Of a stretch of DNA of 7,269 bases, positions 1 to 6,258 are shown in pieces. Source of the DNA: Thauera sp. (lineage in GTDB: Bacteria > Pseudomonadota > Gammaproteobacteria > Burkholderiales > Rhodocyclaceae). The DNA is taken from assembly GCA_023150215.1 (NCBI GenBank), contig JAKLLJ010000168.1:1-7269 (forward strand), read 5' to 3'. The position numbers and the translations under genes were made by a program. Each line of letters opens with the position of its first letter. Within the stretch, counting starts at the first letter, position 1. Below the pieces are notes generated by a model. That model worked only from the letters and a program-made list of their open reading frames with translations. It made no database searches and was not told the DNA's origin.

Positions 1-64
1 TCATCGCGGCAAGGATGGCAAGCACGGCGAGCAGCAGGAGCAGGCGGGGGAGAAAACGCTTCAT
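1..64 (-). CDS. 5' end of a secreted/membrane protein, probably MltG (inferred from synteny)
   Basis: Only the first 21 codons are inside the window; the gene runs off the left edge. The peptide MKRFLPRLLLLLAVLAILAAM has a basic start followed by an unbroken Leu/Ala/Val stretch, typical of an uncleaved signal anchor or signal peptide. An in-frame TAG lies seven codons upstream with no other start between, so the ATG at 64-62 is the most upstream possible start. No Shine-Dalgarno sequence precedes it on this strand. In many betaproteobacteria the gene divergent from ygfZ is mltG, the inner-membrane endolytic murein transglycosylase that ends glycan strand growth, and MltG begins with such an anchor. 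The name is therefore inference from position plus an N-terminal anchor; 21 residues cannot identify the family. Confidence 0.5.
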   Translation of the reverse strand, partial: MKRFLPRLLLLLAVLAILAAM

Positions 65-105
65 CGGAGGGGGAGGAGCCGGCTAAATCCCTGTCGGCGC
101 GAGGG

Positions 106-134
106 GCGACCGCCACGGGGAGGGCGCCTATAAT
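106..134 (+). promoter_or_regulatory. candidate sigma-70 promoter of ygfZ
   Basis: A perfect TATAAT sits at 129-134. At 17 bp spacing the -35 position (106-111) reads GCGACC, a poor match to TTGACA. Transcription would start near 141, giving a leader of about 65 nt before the ygfZ ATG. The same A/T island reads TATTAT on the minus strand (135-130) and could also serve the divergent gene. A 9-bp inverted repeat (GGGGAGGGC at 117-125, GCCCTCCCC at 147-155) brackets the -10 box. The -10 call is good; the -35 call is weak. Confidence 0.5.
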
Positions 135-205
135 ACCGCAGCACGTGCCCTCCCCCTCCTGCGGCGCGCCCCCGAATCCCTTCCGAGACTGCCCGAACCG
201 AGACC

Positions 206-1243
206 ATGACTGCCTGGACCGAACACCTCGCCCGCATGGGCGCCACGCTCGACGAAACCGCCCGCTCCATCGCCTTCGCCTCGCCCGCCGACGAAGCGCG
301 CGCGACCGAGACCGCCACCATCGCGGTGCCGCTGCTGCACCTGGGCACGATCCGCTCGCAGGGCCCGGACTCCGCCGCCTTCCTGCACAACCTGGTGTCG
401 AACGACGTCAAGCACATGGAAGCCGACACCGCGGCGTGGAACAGCTTCAATTCGCCCAAGGGGCGGATGATCGCCAGCTTCCTGGTGTGGACCGAGGAGG
501 GCGGCCATGCGCTCGCGCTCTCGGCAGACATCCTGCCCGCGTTCCTGAAGAAGTTCTCGATGTACGTGCTGCGCAGCAAGGTCAAGCTCGCCGACGCGCG
601 CGCCGAGCTCGCGCTGATCGGCGTCGCCGGCCCGCAGGCCGAAGCCATCGTCCAGGCTGCAGGGGCGGCGCTGCCCACGGCCGACATGTGCCACATGCTG
701 TCGGCCGGCGGCCTGCGCTGCATCCGCCTCGGCGCGCAGCGCTACGTGCTCGCCGCCGCCACCGAAGCCGCCCCTGCCGTGTTCGACGCGCTGCTCGGCG
801 CAGGTGCGGTGCGCGCCGGCACCGCCGCCTGGCAGCTCGGCATGATCCGCGCCGGCCTGCCGCTGATCACTGCCGCGACGCAGGAAGAATTCGTCGCCCA
901 GATGCTCAACTACGAGCTGATCGGTGGCGTCGATTTCCACAAGGGCTGCTACCCGGGGCAGGAAATCGTCGCCCGCACCCAGTACCTTGGCAAGCTCAAG
1001 AAGCGCACCTACCGCCTCGCGCTGCCCGCCGGCGTCGCCGCGACAGCCGGCACCGACCTGTACGCGCCCGATTTTGGCGAGCAGTCCGCCGGCAAGCTGG
1101 TCAACCTCGCACCCAATGCGGATGGCAGCCTCGAAGCGCTCGCGGTCATCCAGTCGAGCAGTGCCGAGGCCGGCGAGATCCGCGTGGGCGCCCCCGACGG
1201 CCCGCGTGCCACTCTGCTCGACCTGCCTTATGCGCTCGGCTAA
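206..1243 (+). CDS. ygfZ: YgfZ/GcvT-like folate-binding protein
   Basis: A 345-residue protein of the YgfZ family, cytoplasmic relatives of the glycine-cleavage T-protein. They bind folate and help maintain or repair certain Fe-S enzymes, including the tRNA-thiolating MiaB. The family signature is present as KGCYPGQEIVART from K246, with the diagnostic cysteine at C248, followed by the basic stretch LGKLKKR. The N-terminal half contains the GcvT-like folate-binding region (HLGTIRSQGPDSAAFLHNLVSNDV near residues 45-68, then SPKGRM). The length is normal for a proteobacterial YgfZ and no break is seen. The start is the ATG at 206, with only a weak purine run (CCGAGA) before it. It is divergent from the putative mltG gene and 42 nt upstream of an NRDE gene on the same strand, so the two are probably cotranscribed. 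The family call is firm; the precise Fe-S clients are unknown here. Confidence 0.95.
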   Translation: MTAWTEHLARMGATLDETARSIAFASPADEARATETATIAVPLLHLGTIRSQGPDSAAFLHNLVSNDVKHMEADTAAWNSFNSPKGRMIASFLVWTEEGGHALALSADILPAFLKKFSMYVLRSKVKLADARAELALIGVAGPQAEAIVQAAGAALPTADMCHMLSAGGLRCIRLGAQRYVLAAATEAAPAVFDALLGAGAVRAGTAAWQLGMIRAGLPLITAATQEEFVAQMLNYELIGGVDFHKGCYPGQEIVARTQYLGKLKKRTYRLALPAGVAATAGTDLYAPDFGEQSAGKLVNLAPNADGSLEALAVIQSSSAEAGEIRVGAPDGPRATLLDLPYALG

Positions 1244-1285
1244 GGACTGCCTTGCCGTGCAGGACCGGAGTGGAGCGCCGCGCCC

Positions 1286-2083
1286 GTGTGCCTGATCGTC
1301 CTCGCCTGGCAGTGCCATCCCGACTACCCGCTGGTGCTTGCGGCTAACCGTGACGAATACCTGAGCCGTCCGGCGCTGCCCGCGCACTGGTGGGAAGACG
1401 CCCCCGAACTGCTCGCCGGCCGTGACCTCGAGGCCGGCGGCACCTGGATGGGCCTGAGCCGCGGCGGGCGCTTCGCCGCGCTCACCAATCACCGCGATCC
1501 CAGCCGCCACCTTGCCGGCGCGCCTTCGCGCGGTGCGCTCGTGCGCGAGGCGCTGGAAGACGCGGCCGCGCCCGCCCTCACCCTGGCGACGATGCGCGAC
1601 AAGGCCGCCGGCTACGCCGCGTTCAACCTGCTGGTCGGTGACGGTGAGCGTCTCGGCGTGCTCGAGAGCACGGCGGGCACGGTGCGCATGCTCGGGCCCG
1701 GCAACTACGGCTTGTCGAACCACCTGCTCGACACCCCCTGGCCCAAGCTGCGCAAGGCCCGCAGCGGGCTTGCGCACGCGCTCGAGGTCCTGCCGGCGCA
1801 GTTCGGGCGCGCTGCCGAGGACGAACTGGTCGCGACCCTGCTCGGCTTGATGCGCGACCCCACGCCCGCGCCCGACCCCCACCTGCCCGCCACTGGCGTG
1901 AGCCTGGAGTGGGAACGCTGGCTGTCGCCCGCCTTCATCCGTGCGCCGGGCTACGGTACACGGTGCACGAGCGTGGTGTTGCGCGACCGCGGCGGGCGGA
2001 CGCGCTTCATCGAATGGACCTGGGATGCGGACGGCAACCTGCGCAGCCGGGTGGAGCACCTGTTCGGCGGCAACGCGGCCTGA
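1286..2083 (+). CDS. NRDE/TANGO2-family protein
   Basis: A 265-residue protein of the NRDE (TANGO2-like, formerly DUF833) family. The hallmark NRDE is at residues 21-24. Other family blocks are an N-terminal MCLI with Cys2, AGGTWMG at 50-56, SRG at 81-83, YGLSNHLLDTPWPKL near 141-155 and YGTRCTSV at 223-230. Family members resemble N-terminal-nucleophile hydrolases, with Cys2 as the exposed residue after Met removal, but no reaction is firmly established. Animal and some bacterial members have been linked to heme handling. The start is a GTG at 1286, preceded by GGAG at 1267-1270 and 1272-1275; starting here places Cys second, as in the family. It follows ygfZ by 42 nt with no terminator between, so it is probably in the same operon. 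The stop lies 3 nt from the stop of the convergent GNAT gene. Function beyond the family is not known. Confidence 0.9.
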   Translation: MCLIVLAWQCHPDYPLVLAANRDEYLSRPALPAHWWEDAPELLAGRDLEAGGTWMGLSRGGRFAALTNHRDPSRHLAGAPSRGALVREALEDAAAPALTLATMRDKAAGYAAFNLLVGDGERLGVLESTAGTVRMLGPGNYGLSNHLLDTPWPKLRKARSGLAHALEVLPAQFGRAAEDELVATLLGLMRDPTPAPDPHLPATGVSLEWERWLSPAFIRAPGYGTRCTSVVLRDRGGRTRFIEWTWDADGNLRSRVEHLFGGNAA

Positions 2084-2086
2084 CGC

Positions 2087-2530
2087 TCAGCGCACGCCCC
2101 CGAGCGTGCGCCGCATCGCGCGATGGGCGATACCCGCCTCGATGAACACTTCGCCGCAGGGCTCGAACCCATGGCGCAAGTAGAAGCCGAGCGCATGGAT
2201 CTGCGCGCTGAGCGCCAGCTCGCTCATGCCGAGCCGGACCGCCTCGCCGATCAGCGCCTGAAGCACCACCCCGCCCACGCCGGCACCACGCGCAGTGCGC
2301 AAGACCGCCATGCGGCCGATGTGGCCGTCGGGCAATAGGCGCCCGGTGCCGATCGCCCCGCACCCGGGGGCGCGCGCGATCGCATGGCGGCAAACCGGGT
2401 CGAGTTCGTCGCGCTCGATCTCCATCGGCACGCCCTGCTCAAGCACGAACACCTCGGTGCGCACCGGCAACACCAGGGCTTCGGCCTGCACCCAGTCGGT
2501 GACCGTGACCGCGATCTCGGCGCGCTTCAT
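2087..2530 (-). CDS. GNAT-family N-acetyltransferase (ElaA/YjcF-like)
   Basis: A 147-residue single-domain GNAT acetyltransferase, expected to move an acetyl group from acetyl-CoA to an amine; the substrate is unknown. The CoA pyrophosphate loop R-x-x-G-x-G/A is seen as RGAGVG at 81-86, after the beta-4 strand GRMAVL. The N-terminal VFVLEQGVPMEIERDELD (about 28-44) and the C-terminal HALGFYLRHGFEPCGEVFIEAGIAHRAM (about 112-139) closely follow the ElaA/YjcF type. It is the last gene of the tadA operon: its ATG overlaps the upstream stop codon by 4 nt (ATGA at 2530-2527), and GGAG at 2542-2539 stands 8 nt before the start, so translation is probably coupled. Nothing links its activity to tRNA or cell wall except cotranscription. 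Family call is firm, substrate open. Confidence 0.92.
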   Translation of the reverse strand: MKRAEIAVTVTDWVQAEALVLPVRTEVFVLEQGVPMEIERDELDPVCRHAIARAPGCGAIGTGRLLPDGHIGRMAVLRTARGAGVGGVVLQALIGEAVRLGMSELALSAQIHALGFYLRHGFEPCGEVFIEAGIAHRAMRRTLGGVR

Positions 2531-3006
2531 TCGACGATCTCCACCACAGTGCCGGCCGGCACCAGTTCGAATAGCTCGATGAGCTCATGGTTGCGCATGC
2601 GCACGCAGCCGATCGACAGGGGCACGCCCATCGGCTCGGTGTCGGGGGTGCCGTGGATGTAGATGTAGCGCCGCATCGTATCGACGTCGCCACCGCGGTT
2701 GCGCCCGCGCTCTTCGCCACACAACCACAGGATGCGCGACAGGATCCAGTCGCGCCCCGGATGCGTGGCCGCGTAGGCCGCCGTCCATACCTCACCGGTC
2801 GGCCGCCGGCCACGGAAAATGGTGCCGATCGGCGCACCGGCGCCGATGCGCGCGCGGATGCGGTGCCGTCCGCGCGGCGTGCATTGGCTGCCGCTGCGCT
2901 CGCCCGCACCGCGCGCCGCGGTCGACACCGCGTAGCGCCGGATGCAGGCGCCGTCGTCGGCGAAGAGGTCGAGTCGCTGATGGGTGATGTCGATCAGGAT
3001 GTGCAT
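2527..3006 (-). CDS. small L,D-transpeptidase (YkuD) domain protein without signal peptide
   Basis: A 159-residue protein that is essentially one YkuD domain. YkuD enzymes use a cysteine to make 3-3 crosslinks in peptidoglycan or to attach lipoproteins to it. The active-site pattern is visible: IYIHGT with His118, then SIGCVRM at 131-137 with the nucleophile Cys134 and Arg136. The N-terminal strand MHILIDITHQRLDLF is the usual beginning of the fold itself, so there is no room for a signal peptide, lipobox or LysM domain, although classical family members act in the periplasm. Two further cysteines (C21, C42) and C96 are present. The ATG at 3006 directly abuts the tadA stop codon (TGA then ATG), and no good ribosome site is seen, which suggests reinitiation after tadA. 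The domain call is firm; location and substrate are uncertain. Confidence 0.9.
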   Translation of the reverse strand: MHILIDITHQRLDLFADDGACIRRYAVSTAARGAGERSGSQCTPRGRHRIRARIGAGAPIGTIFRGRRPTGEVWTAAYAATHPGRDWILSRILWLCGEERGRNRGGDVDTMRRYIYIHGTPDTEPMGVPLSIGCVRMRNHELIELFELVPAGTVVEIVE

Positions 3007-3471
3007 TCAGGCCACCAGCGTGCGCCCGCGACGGGCGGCGAAGAAGCTTGACAGCATGCGCCCGCATTCGTCGCCGAGCACGCCGCCCTCGACGATGGCG
3101 TGGTGGTTGAGCCGGGGCTCGGCGAACAGGTCGAGCACGCTGCCGGCGACACCCGTCTTGGGGTCGCGCGCGCCGAACACCACGCGCGCGACGCGCGCGT
3201 GCATGATCGCACCGCTGCACATCGCGCACGGCTCCAGGGTCACGTAGAGCTGGCAGCCCGGTAGGCGGTAGTTGCCGAGGCGCGCGGCGGCGTCGCGCAG
3301 CGCCATGATCTCGGCGTGGGCAGTCGGGTCGTGGCGGCCGATCGGCTGATTGAAGCCACGCCCGACGATTTCGCCATCAAGCACCACCACCGCCCCCACC
3401 GGTACCTCGTCGCAGGCACCGGCTGCACGCGCCTGCTCGAGCGCGGCGCGCATGTAGTCATCGTCGTTCAT
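3007..3471 (-). CDS. tadA: tRNA adenosine(34) deaminase TadA
   Basis: A zinc-dependent deaminase that converts A34 to inosine in the anticodon of tRNA-Arg(ACG), allowing one tRNA to read several codons; it is essential in most bacteria. The zinc site is complete. Counted from the GTG at 3474 (155 aa), HAE is at 53-55 with the ligand His53 and proton shuttle Glu55, and PCAMC is at 82-86 with Cys83 and Cys86. EVPVGAVVV near 23-31 and GARDPKTGVAGS near 101-112 are further TadA-typical blocks. I place the start at the ATG at 3471 (154 aa); a GTG immediately before it at 3474 is also possible, and the ribosome site is weak (TGGAA) either way. It is the first gene of a three-gene operon with the YkuD and GNAT genes. 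The product call is very secure. Confidence 0.96.
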   Translation of the reverse strand: MNDDDYMRAALEQARAAGACDEVPVGAVVVLDGEIVGRGFNQPIGRHDPTAHAEIMALRDAAARLGNYRLPGCQLYVTLEPCAMCSGAIMHARVARVVFGARDPKTGVAGSVLDLFAEPRLNHHAIVEGGVLGDECGRMLSSFFAARRGRTLVA

Positions 3472-3498
3472 CACATTCCAGGATCGGTCACGGGCGCA

Positions 3499-3528
3499 AT
3501 TCTATTGAGCACGCGGACAGGAAGACAA
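3499..3528 (-). promoter_or_regulatory. candidate promoter of the tadA operon
   Basis: On the minus strand TTGTCT (3528-3523) and TAGAAT (3504-3499) are separated by 18 bp, matching TTGACA and TATAAT at 4 and 5 of 6 positions. Transcription would begin near 3491, about 20 nt before the tadA ATG. It lies in the roughly 110-nt gap between tadA and the stop of the phosphatase gene, where nothing else is evident. No convincing hairpin terminator for the phosphatase gene was seen in this gap, so some readthrough into tadA is possible. Confidence 0.4.
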
Positions 3529-3586
3529 GACGGCGATACCGCCTGCCCAACGGCGTCCGCGACCCTCGTCTCCGCGCCTGCCCCCT

Positions 3587-4765
3587 TCAGGTGCGGGCAA
3601 CAATCAGCGGCACCAGCATCTCGTCCGCCGTCAGCCCGCCATGGACGCCAATCATGGTGTGGGCGTGCTCGCCCTCGACATGATCGACGATCGTCCATCC
3701 GGACTCCATCAGCAGCACATGGCTGCCCAGCCGCTCGGCCAGGCGGGCATGCGGCTTGCCCGGACCGAGCAGCCCGGCGTCCAGGCAATCGCGCGCGCGA
3801 ATCGCCACCGCCTTGCCGCCCAGCTCGGCCGCCGCCCAGGCCTCGAAGTCGTCCTGCGCGTCCTCGCGCACCCGGCAGAAGGCCAGGCGGCGTTCGCCGA
3901 ACAGCGGCGCGGCGAGCATGGCGGCGACCTCGCCATCGGGCGTGAGGTCGATGCAGCGCTCGGGCGGCGCATCGATGAAGCCGTGATCGGCGGTGACGAC
4001 CAGGCGTACGTCGCGACCGCCGAGCGCCCCACGCACCGCCGCGACGGCCGCATCGATGCGCGCGAAGCAGGCGAGCGCCGCATCCGAACGGCTGCCGTAC
4101 GTGTGGCTCAGCGCGTCGAAAGTCGGGTAGTAGGCGTGGATCAAGCCGCCGCTGCGGCCGAGTGCAAGCGCCATGTCGACGATCGCGACGGCGAAATCGT
4201 CGAGCCCCCGGTAAGGCTCGATATGGGCCCCGCGGCCATGGTGCAGCGAGAAACGCGAGAACGCGATCGCCGCGGGCGACACCAGGGTGACCGGACGGCA
4301 GGCATGGTGGTACATGGGTGCCACCGGAAACAGCCGCGGCAGCAGGCGGAAGGCTTCGACCGCCTCGCCGCTGCGGCGCACCAGCGGCAGCGGCGCGATC
4401 ACGCCGCCGAAGCGGCGGTCGTGGATGAACCAGCCGTTAAGACCGTGTTCAGCGGGGGCGACGCCGGTGTTGAGCGTGGTCACCGCACTCGCGGTGGTGC
4501 TCGGCAGCACCGAGGTCAGCGCCCGACGGCGCGCGCCATGCAGGGCGGAGCCGCGCCCTGCCGAGCACAGGAAGCGATCCCCAAGGCCGTCGATCACGAT
4601 CAGCACGACCAGCGCCCTTTCTCCCGGTTCGATCTCGGCCGGCGCCCAGCCGGCGTGGCGGTCGTGGAGCCAGGCACGCAAACTGCGAGCGAAACCGTAG
4701 AGGCCGCCCGTGTCGTAATCGGGCAGAACCGAGTCCGTGGGCAACGGAAACTTGGGGATGTTCAT
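3587..4765 (-). CDS. type I phosphodiesterase/nucleotide pyrophosphatase-like (alkaline phosphatase superfamily)
   Basis: A 392-residue enzyme of the alkaline phosphatase superfamily, closest to the type I phosphodiesterase/nucleotide pyrophosphatase group, which hydrolyses phosphodiester or phosphomonoester bonds with two metal ions. The expected residues occur in order: Asp59 in VLIVIDGLG, the nucleophile Thr91 (or Thr90) in SVLPSTTASAVTTLNTG, Asp217 and His221 in YYPTFDALSHTYG, Asp260 and His261 in VTADHGF, and His375 in GVHGG. No signal peptide is seen: the start MNIPKFPLPTDSVLPDYD is polar, so a cytoplasmic enzyme is likely. The substrate cannot be read from sequence. The ATG at 4765 lacks a clear ribosome site. 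A weak promoter-like pair, TTGCAT (4841-4836) and TAGGCT (4818-4813) spaced by 17, lies upstream, and the terminator at 4891-4926 separates the gene from the tRNA locus. Confidence 0.88.
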   Translation of the reverse strand: MNIPKFPLPTDSVLPDYDTGGLYGFARSLRAWLHDRHAGWAPAEIEPGERALVVLIVIDGLGDRFLCSAGRGSALHGARRRALTSVLPSTTASAVTTLNTGVAPAEHGLNGWFIHDRRFGGVIAPLPLVRRSGEAVEAFRLLPRLFPVAPMYHHACRPVTLVSPAAIAFSRFSLHHGRGAHIEPYRGLDDFAVAIVDMALALGRSGGLIHAYYPTFDALSHTYGSRSDAALACFARIDAAVAAVRGALGGRDVRLVVTADHGFIDAPPERCIDLTPDGEVAAMLAAPLFGERRLAFCRVREDAQDDFEAWAAAELGGKAVAIRARDCLDAGLLGPGKPHARLAERLGSHVLLMESGWTIVDHVEGEHAHTMIGVHGGLTADEMLVPLIVART

Positions 4766-4890
4766 CGGGTGGGTTGGCGGTCGCCAGGGCGGCGTCGAAT
4801 ACAGACGCGCTCAGCCTAACCGGGGACTTCGCGCCATGCAAAGAAAGCGCAGGAAAAGCCGCTGCATGGGCGCGGATGATGGCGCACCAT

Positions 4891-4926
4891 AAAAAAACGG
4901 ATGAGTGCGATGCACTCATCCGTTTT
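4891..4926 (-). terminator. strong intrinsic terminator of the tRNA-Gly locus
   Basis: The arms 4894-4908 (AAAACGGATGAGTGC) and 4912-4926 (GCACTCATCCGTTTT) are perfectly complementary over 15 bp around a 3-nt loop. On the minus strand the hairpin is followed by seven T, the classic rho-independent form. It lies 7 nt past the CCA end of the tRNA-Gly fragment, so it is probably the original terminator of that tRNA gene. On the plus strand only four T follow, so it may also work, less strongly, in the other direction. Confidence 0.9.
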
Positions 4927-4932
4927 GTAATC

Positions 4933-4951
4933 TGGAGCGGGAAACGAGACT
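4933..4951 (-). repeat. 3' fragment of tRNA-Gly(GCC): presumed attachment site of an integrated element
   Basis: Read on the minus strand, 4951-4933 is AGTCTCGTTTCCCGCTCCA, matching as I recall it the last 19 nt of bacterial tRNA-Gly(GCC): the 3' side of the T arm, the acceptor strand TTCCCGC, the discriminator base and CCA. Upstream of it the tRNA sequence breaks off: the T loop reads TTTAA instead of TTCGA, and no acceptor partner GCGGGAA occurs within the next 100 nt, so there is no complete tRNA here. A duplicated tRNA 3' end beside the tRNA's own terminator is the normal scar at the distal end of elements that integrate by tyrosine recombinase into tRNA genes; ICEclc-type elements use the last 18 bp of tRNA-Gly. 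A decayed tRNA copy is the alternative. Confidence 0.75.
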
Positions 4952-5133
4952 TAAATCCCCGCCTTAACTCCTTGATAACGCAGCAATTTTTACTTCTCAT
5001 TGTGCCGCGAAGGACTGCATTATGTACTAACACTCCTCTCCTGGCAACACCTTCACGGTACTTTTTTGCGACACCGACTCTGTTTGGCGCGCCGCAGGCG
5101 GCGGAGCGCGGATCCTTCCCCAATCGCCAGAGA
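4952..5133. other. AT-rich noncoding junction region
   Basis: About 180 nt between the tRNA scar and the end of the LysR gene. It is the most AT-rich part of the window, with runs of T at about 4987-4991 and 5062-5067, and no credible coding frame on either strand. Two near-identical octamers in direct order, GCAACACC (5044-5051) and GCGACACC (5068-5075), flank the second T-run. They could be recombinase or host-factor sites at an element end, but the octamer GCGACACC also occurs in coding DNA elsewhere in the window, so this is weak. Confidence 0.4.
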
Positions 5134-6040
5134 TCAACTGGCCGGAGTCGCGGGTCTCGATCCTATGCGAACCACCCGCTCTATGAAGCGGGACAATTGC
5201 TCGGATGGCGTCGCATTGGAACGAAGCAAGAACGTAGTGACGGCGAGGCTTCGATCGGCCAATGGACGCACAACCACTTCTGGATGACGACTGGAGGCGG
5301 CGTACGCCGCATTGGAGAAGCCGACGCCATAACCTGCCGCCACCAAGGTCAGCATCAGGTCAGTGGTCGAGACACGTTCCGCGACTTGAGGTTGGGAGTC
5401 TATGGAACGCAGCAGGCGTTCCAGTTGCTGGTCGCACCCCGCGCACGTCTCGGGATTGCAGAGCACCAGCGGATAATTCAGCACCTCCCTGAGTGCGACG
5501 CACTTGTGCGCAAGCAAAGGATGCCTCGGAGGGTATCGTCACGACGATCGGGTCTTGCCAGACCGGCTGGGCGACAACGTCCGCCTTGAGACCGTCGAAC
5601 AAAGTGAAGCCTGCATCGTAGAGATCGTTCTTCAACCCTTTCAACTGCTGCGACAGGGGCATCTCGAAAAGTCGGATCTCGATATCCGGCTCCTCCTCCC
5701 GGCACAGCGCGAGCAACGCCGTCAAGCGTGCCTGGGCAATGCCGTCGGAAAGCGCGATTCGCAGCCGACCACGGAAGCCCGCGGCCGCGGCTCGGACGTT
5801 CCCCTTGGCCTGCTCGATCACCAAGAGGATACGACGCGCATCCTCGATGAACACTTTTCCCGCCCAGGTCAGTTGCACGCCGCGAGACGTGCGCTCGAAC
5901 AGCCGCGCGCCGACATTGGATTCCAGCTTCTTGATGGCGCGAGACAGCGGCGATTGCTCGATATGCAGTCGCTCGGCGGCCCGCCCGAAATGCAGTTCTT
6001 CGGCAACCGTGATGAAGCAGCGAAGGTGACGAAGGTTCAC
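5134..6040 (-). pseudogene. LysR-family transcriptional regulator, split by a +1 frameshift
   Basis: The N-terminal half (from 6040) carries a standard LysR winged helix-turn-helix: MNLRHLRCFITVAEELHFGRA at the start, then SPLSRAIKKLE and GARLFERT. The reading frame of the effector domain is intact to about residue 170 (VVTIP), then leaves the family. The expected continuation, RHPLLAHK and onward, is in the next frame and runs to the stop at 5136-5134. Dropping one base near 5526-5533 (CCCTCCGAGG on the minus strand) restores 301 residues, the normal LysR length. The start is a GTG at 6040 with GGGAG 6 nt before it; the ATG-less start fits the family N-terminus. The second part contains an unusual cysteine cluster, CNPETCAGC (about 194-202 of the repaired protein). 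It lies downstream of cysE on the same strand. It is either a genuine pseudogene or a sequencing error; the target genes are unknown. Confidence 0.85.
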
Positions 6041-6258
6041 TTGAAACTCCCGGGCACGAGCATTGAGCCGAACTGGCGTCGCGCTCGAGTTGGTTGCCCC
6101 CTTCCCCGCCTCCAGTCGCCCCCTGCCGCAATCCGGCGCAGGTCAATGCAACAACACGCGTTCCGATCTCGCTCGCTCCCCGGCATTGCAGATGACGAGC
6201 GCGACCGGCGTACCCCACACCGCTCGGCACCTGGCGCGGCAGCACCGAAGCGCCGCGC
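6041..6258. other. intergenic region between cysE and the LysR gene
   Basis: The 218 nt between the cysE stop and the LysR GTG hold no ORF with family character on either strand. No hairpin with a T-run was found. On the minus strand a TTGACC hexamer occurs near 6140, but no -10 match follows at 16-18 bp, so no promoter is called. The last bases before the GTG supply the LysR ribosome site. Confidence 0.4.

Noticed and set aside
66..78. purine-rich run GGAGGGGGAGGAG as a ribosome binding site
   Set aside because: It lies on the plus strand with no start codon at a usable distance; on the minus strand, where the left-edge gene starts, it is a pyrimidine run.
128..2059. 643-codon open frame on the minus strand opposite ygfZ and the NRDE gene
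   Set aside because: It is antisense to two well-supported genes, spans their intergenic gap, and its product is a low-complexity mix of Arg, Gly, Ala and Gln, as expected from a GC-rich shadow frame.
3641..4819. 392-codon plus-strand frame opposite the phosphatase gene
   Set aside because: It mirrors a gene with a full set of catalytic motifs and shows no family features itself; long antisense frames are expected at about 73% GC.
4933..5010. complete tRNA-Gly gene on the minus strand
   Set aside because: Only the 3' 19 nt match; no GCGGGAA acceptor strand, D arm or GCC anticodon arm can be found upstream.
5526..5533. programmed ribosomal frameshift in the LysR gene
   Set aside because: There is no slippery heptamer, stimulatory hairpin or known recoding precedent for LysR regulators; a mutation or sequencing error is simpler.
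4774..5589. 271-codon plus-strand frame running through the terminator and tRNA scar
   Set aside because: It reads across the hairpin and the tRNA fragment (giving the artefact SGKRDLNPRL) and then runs antisense to the LysR gene.
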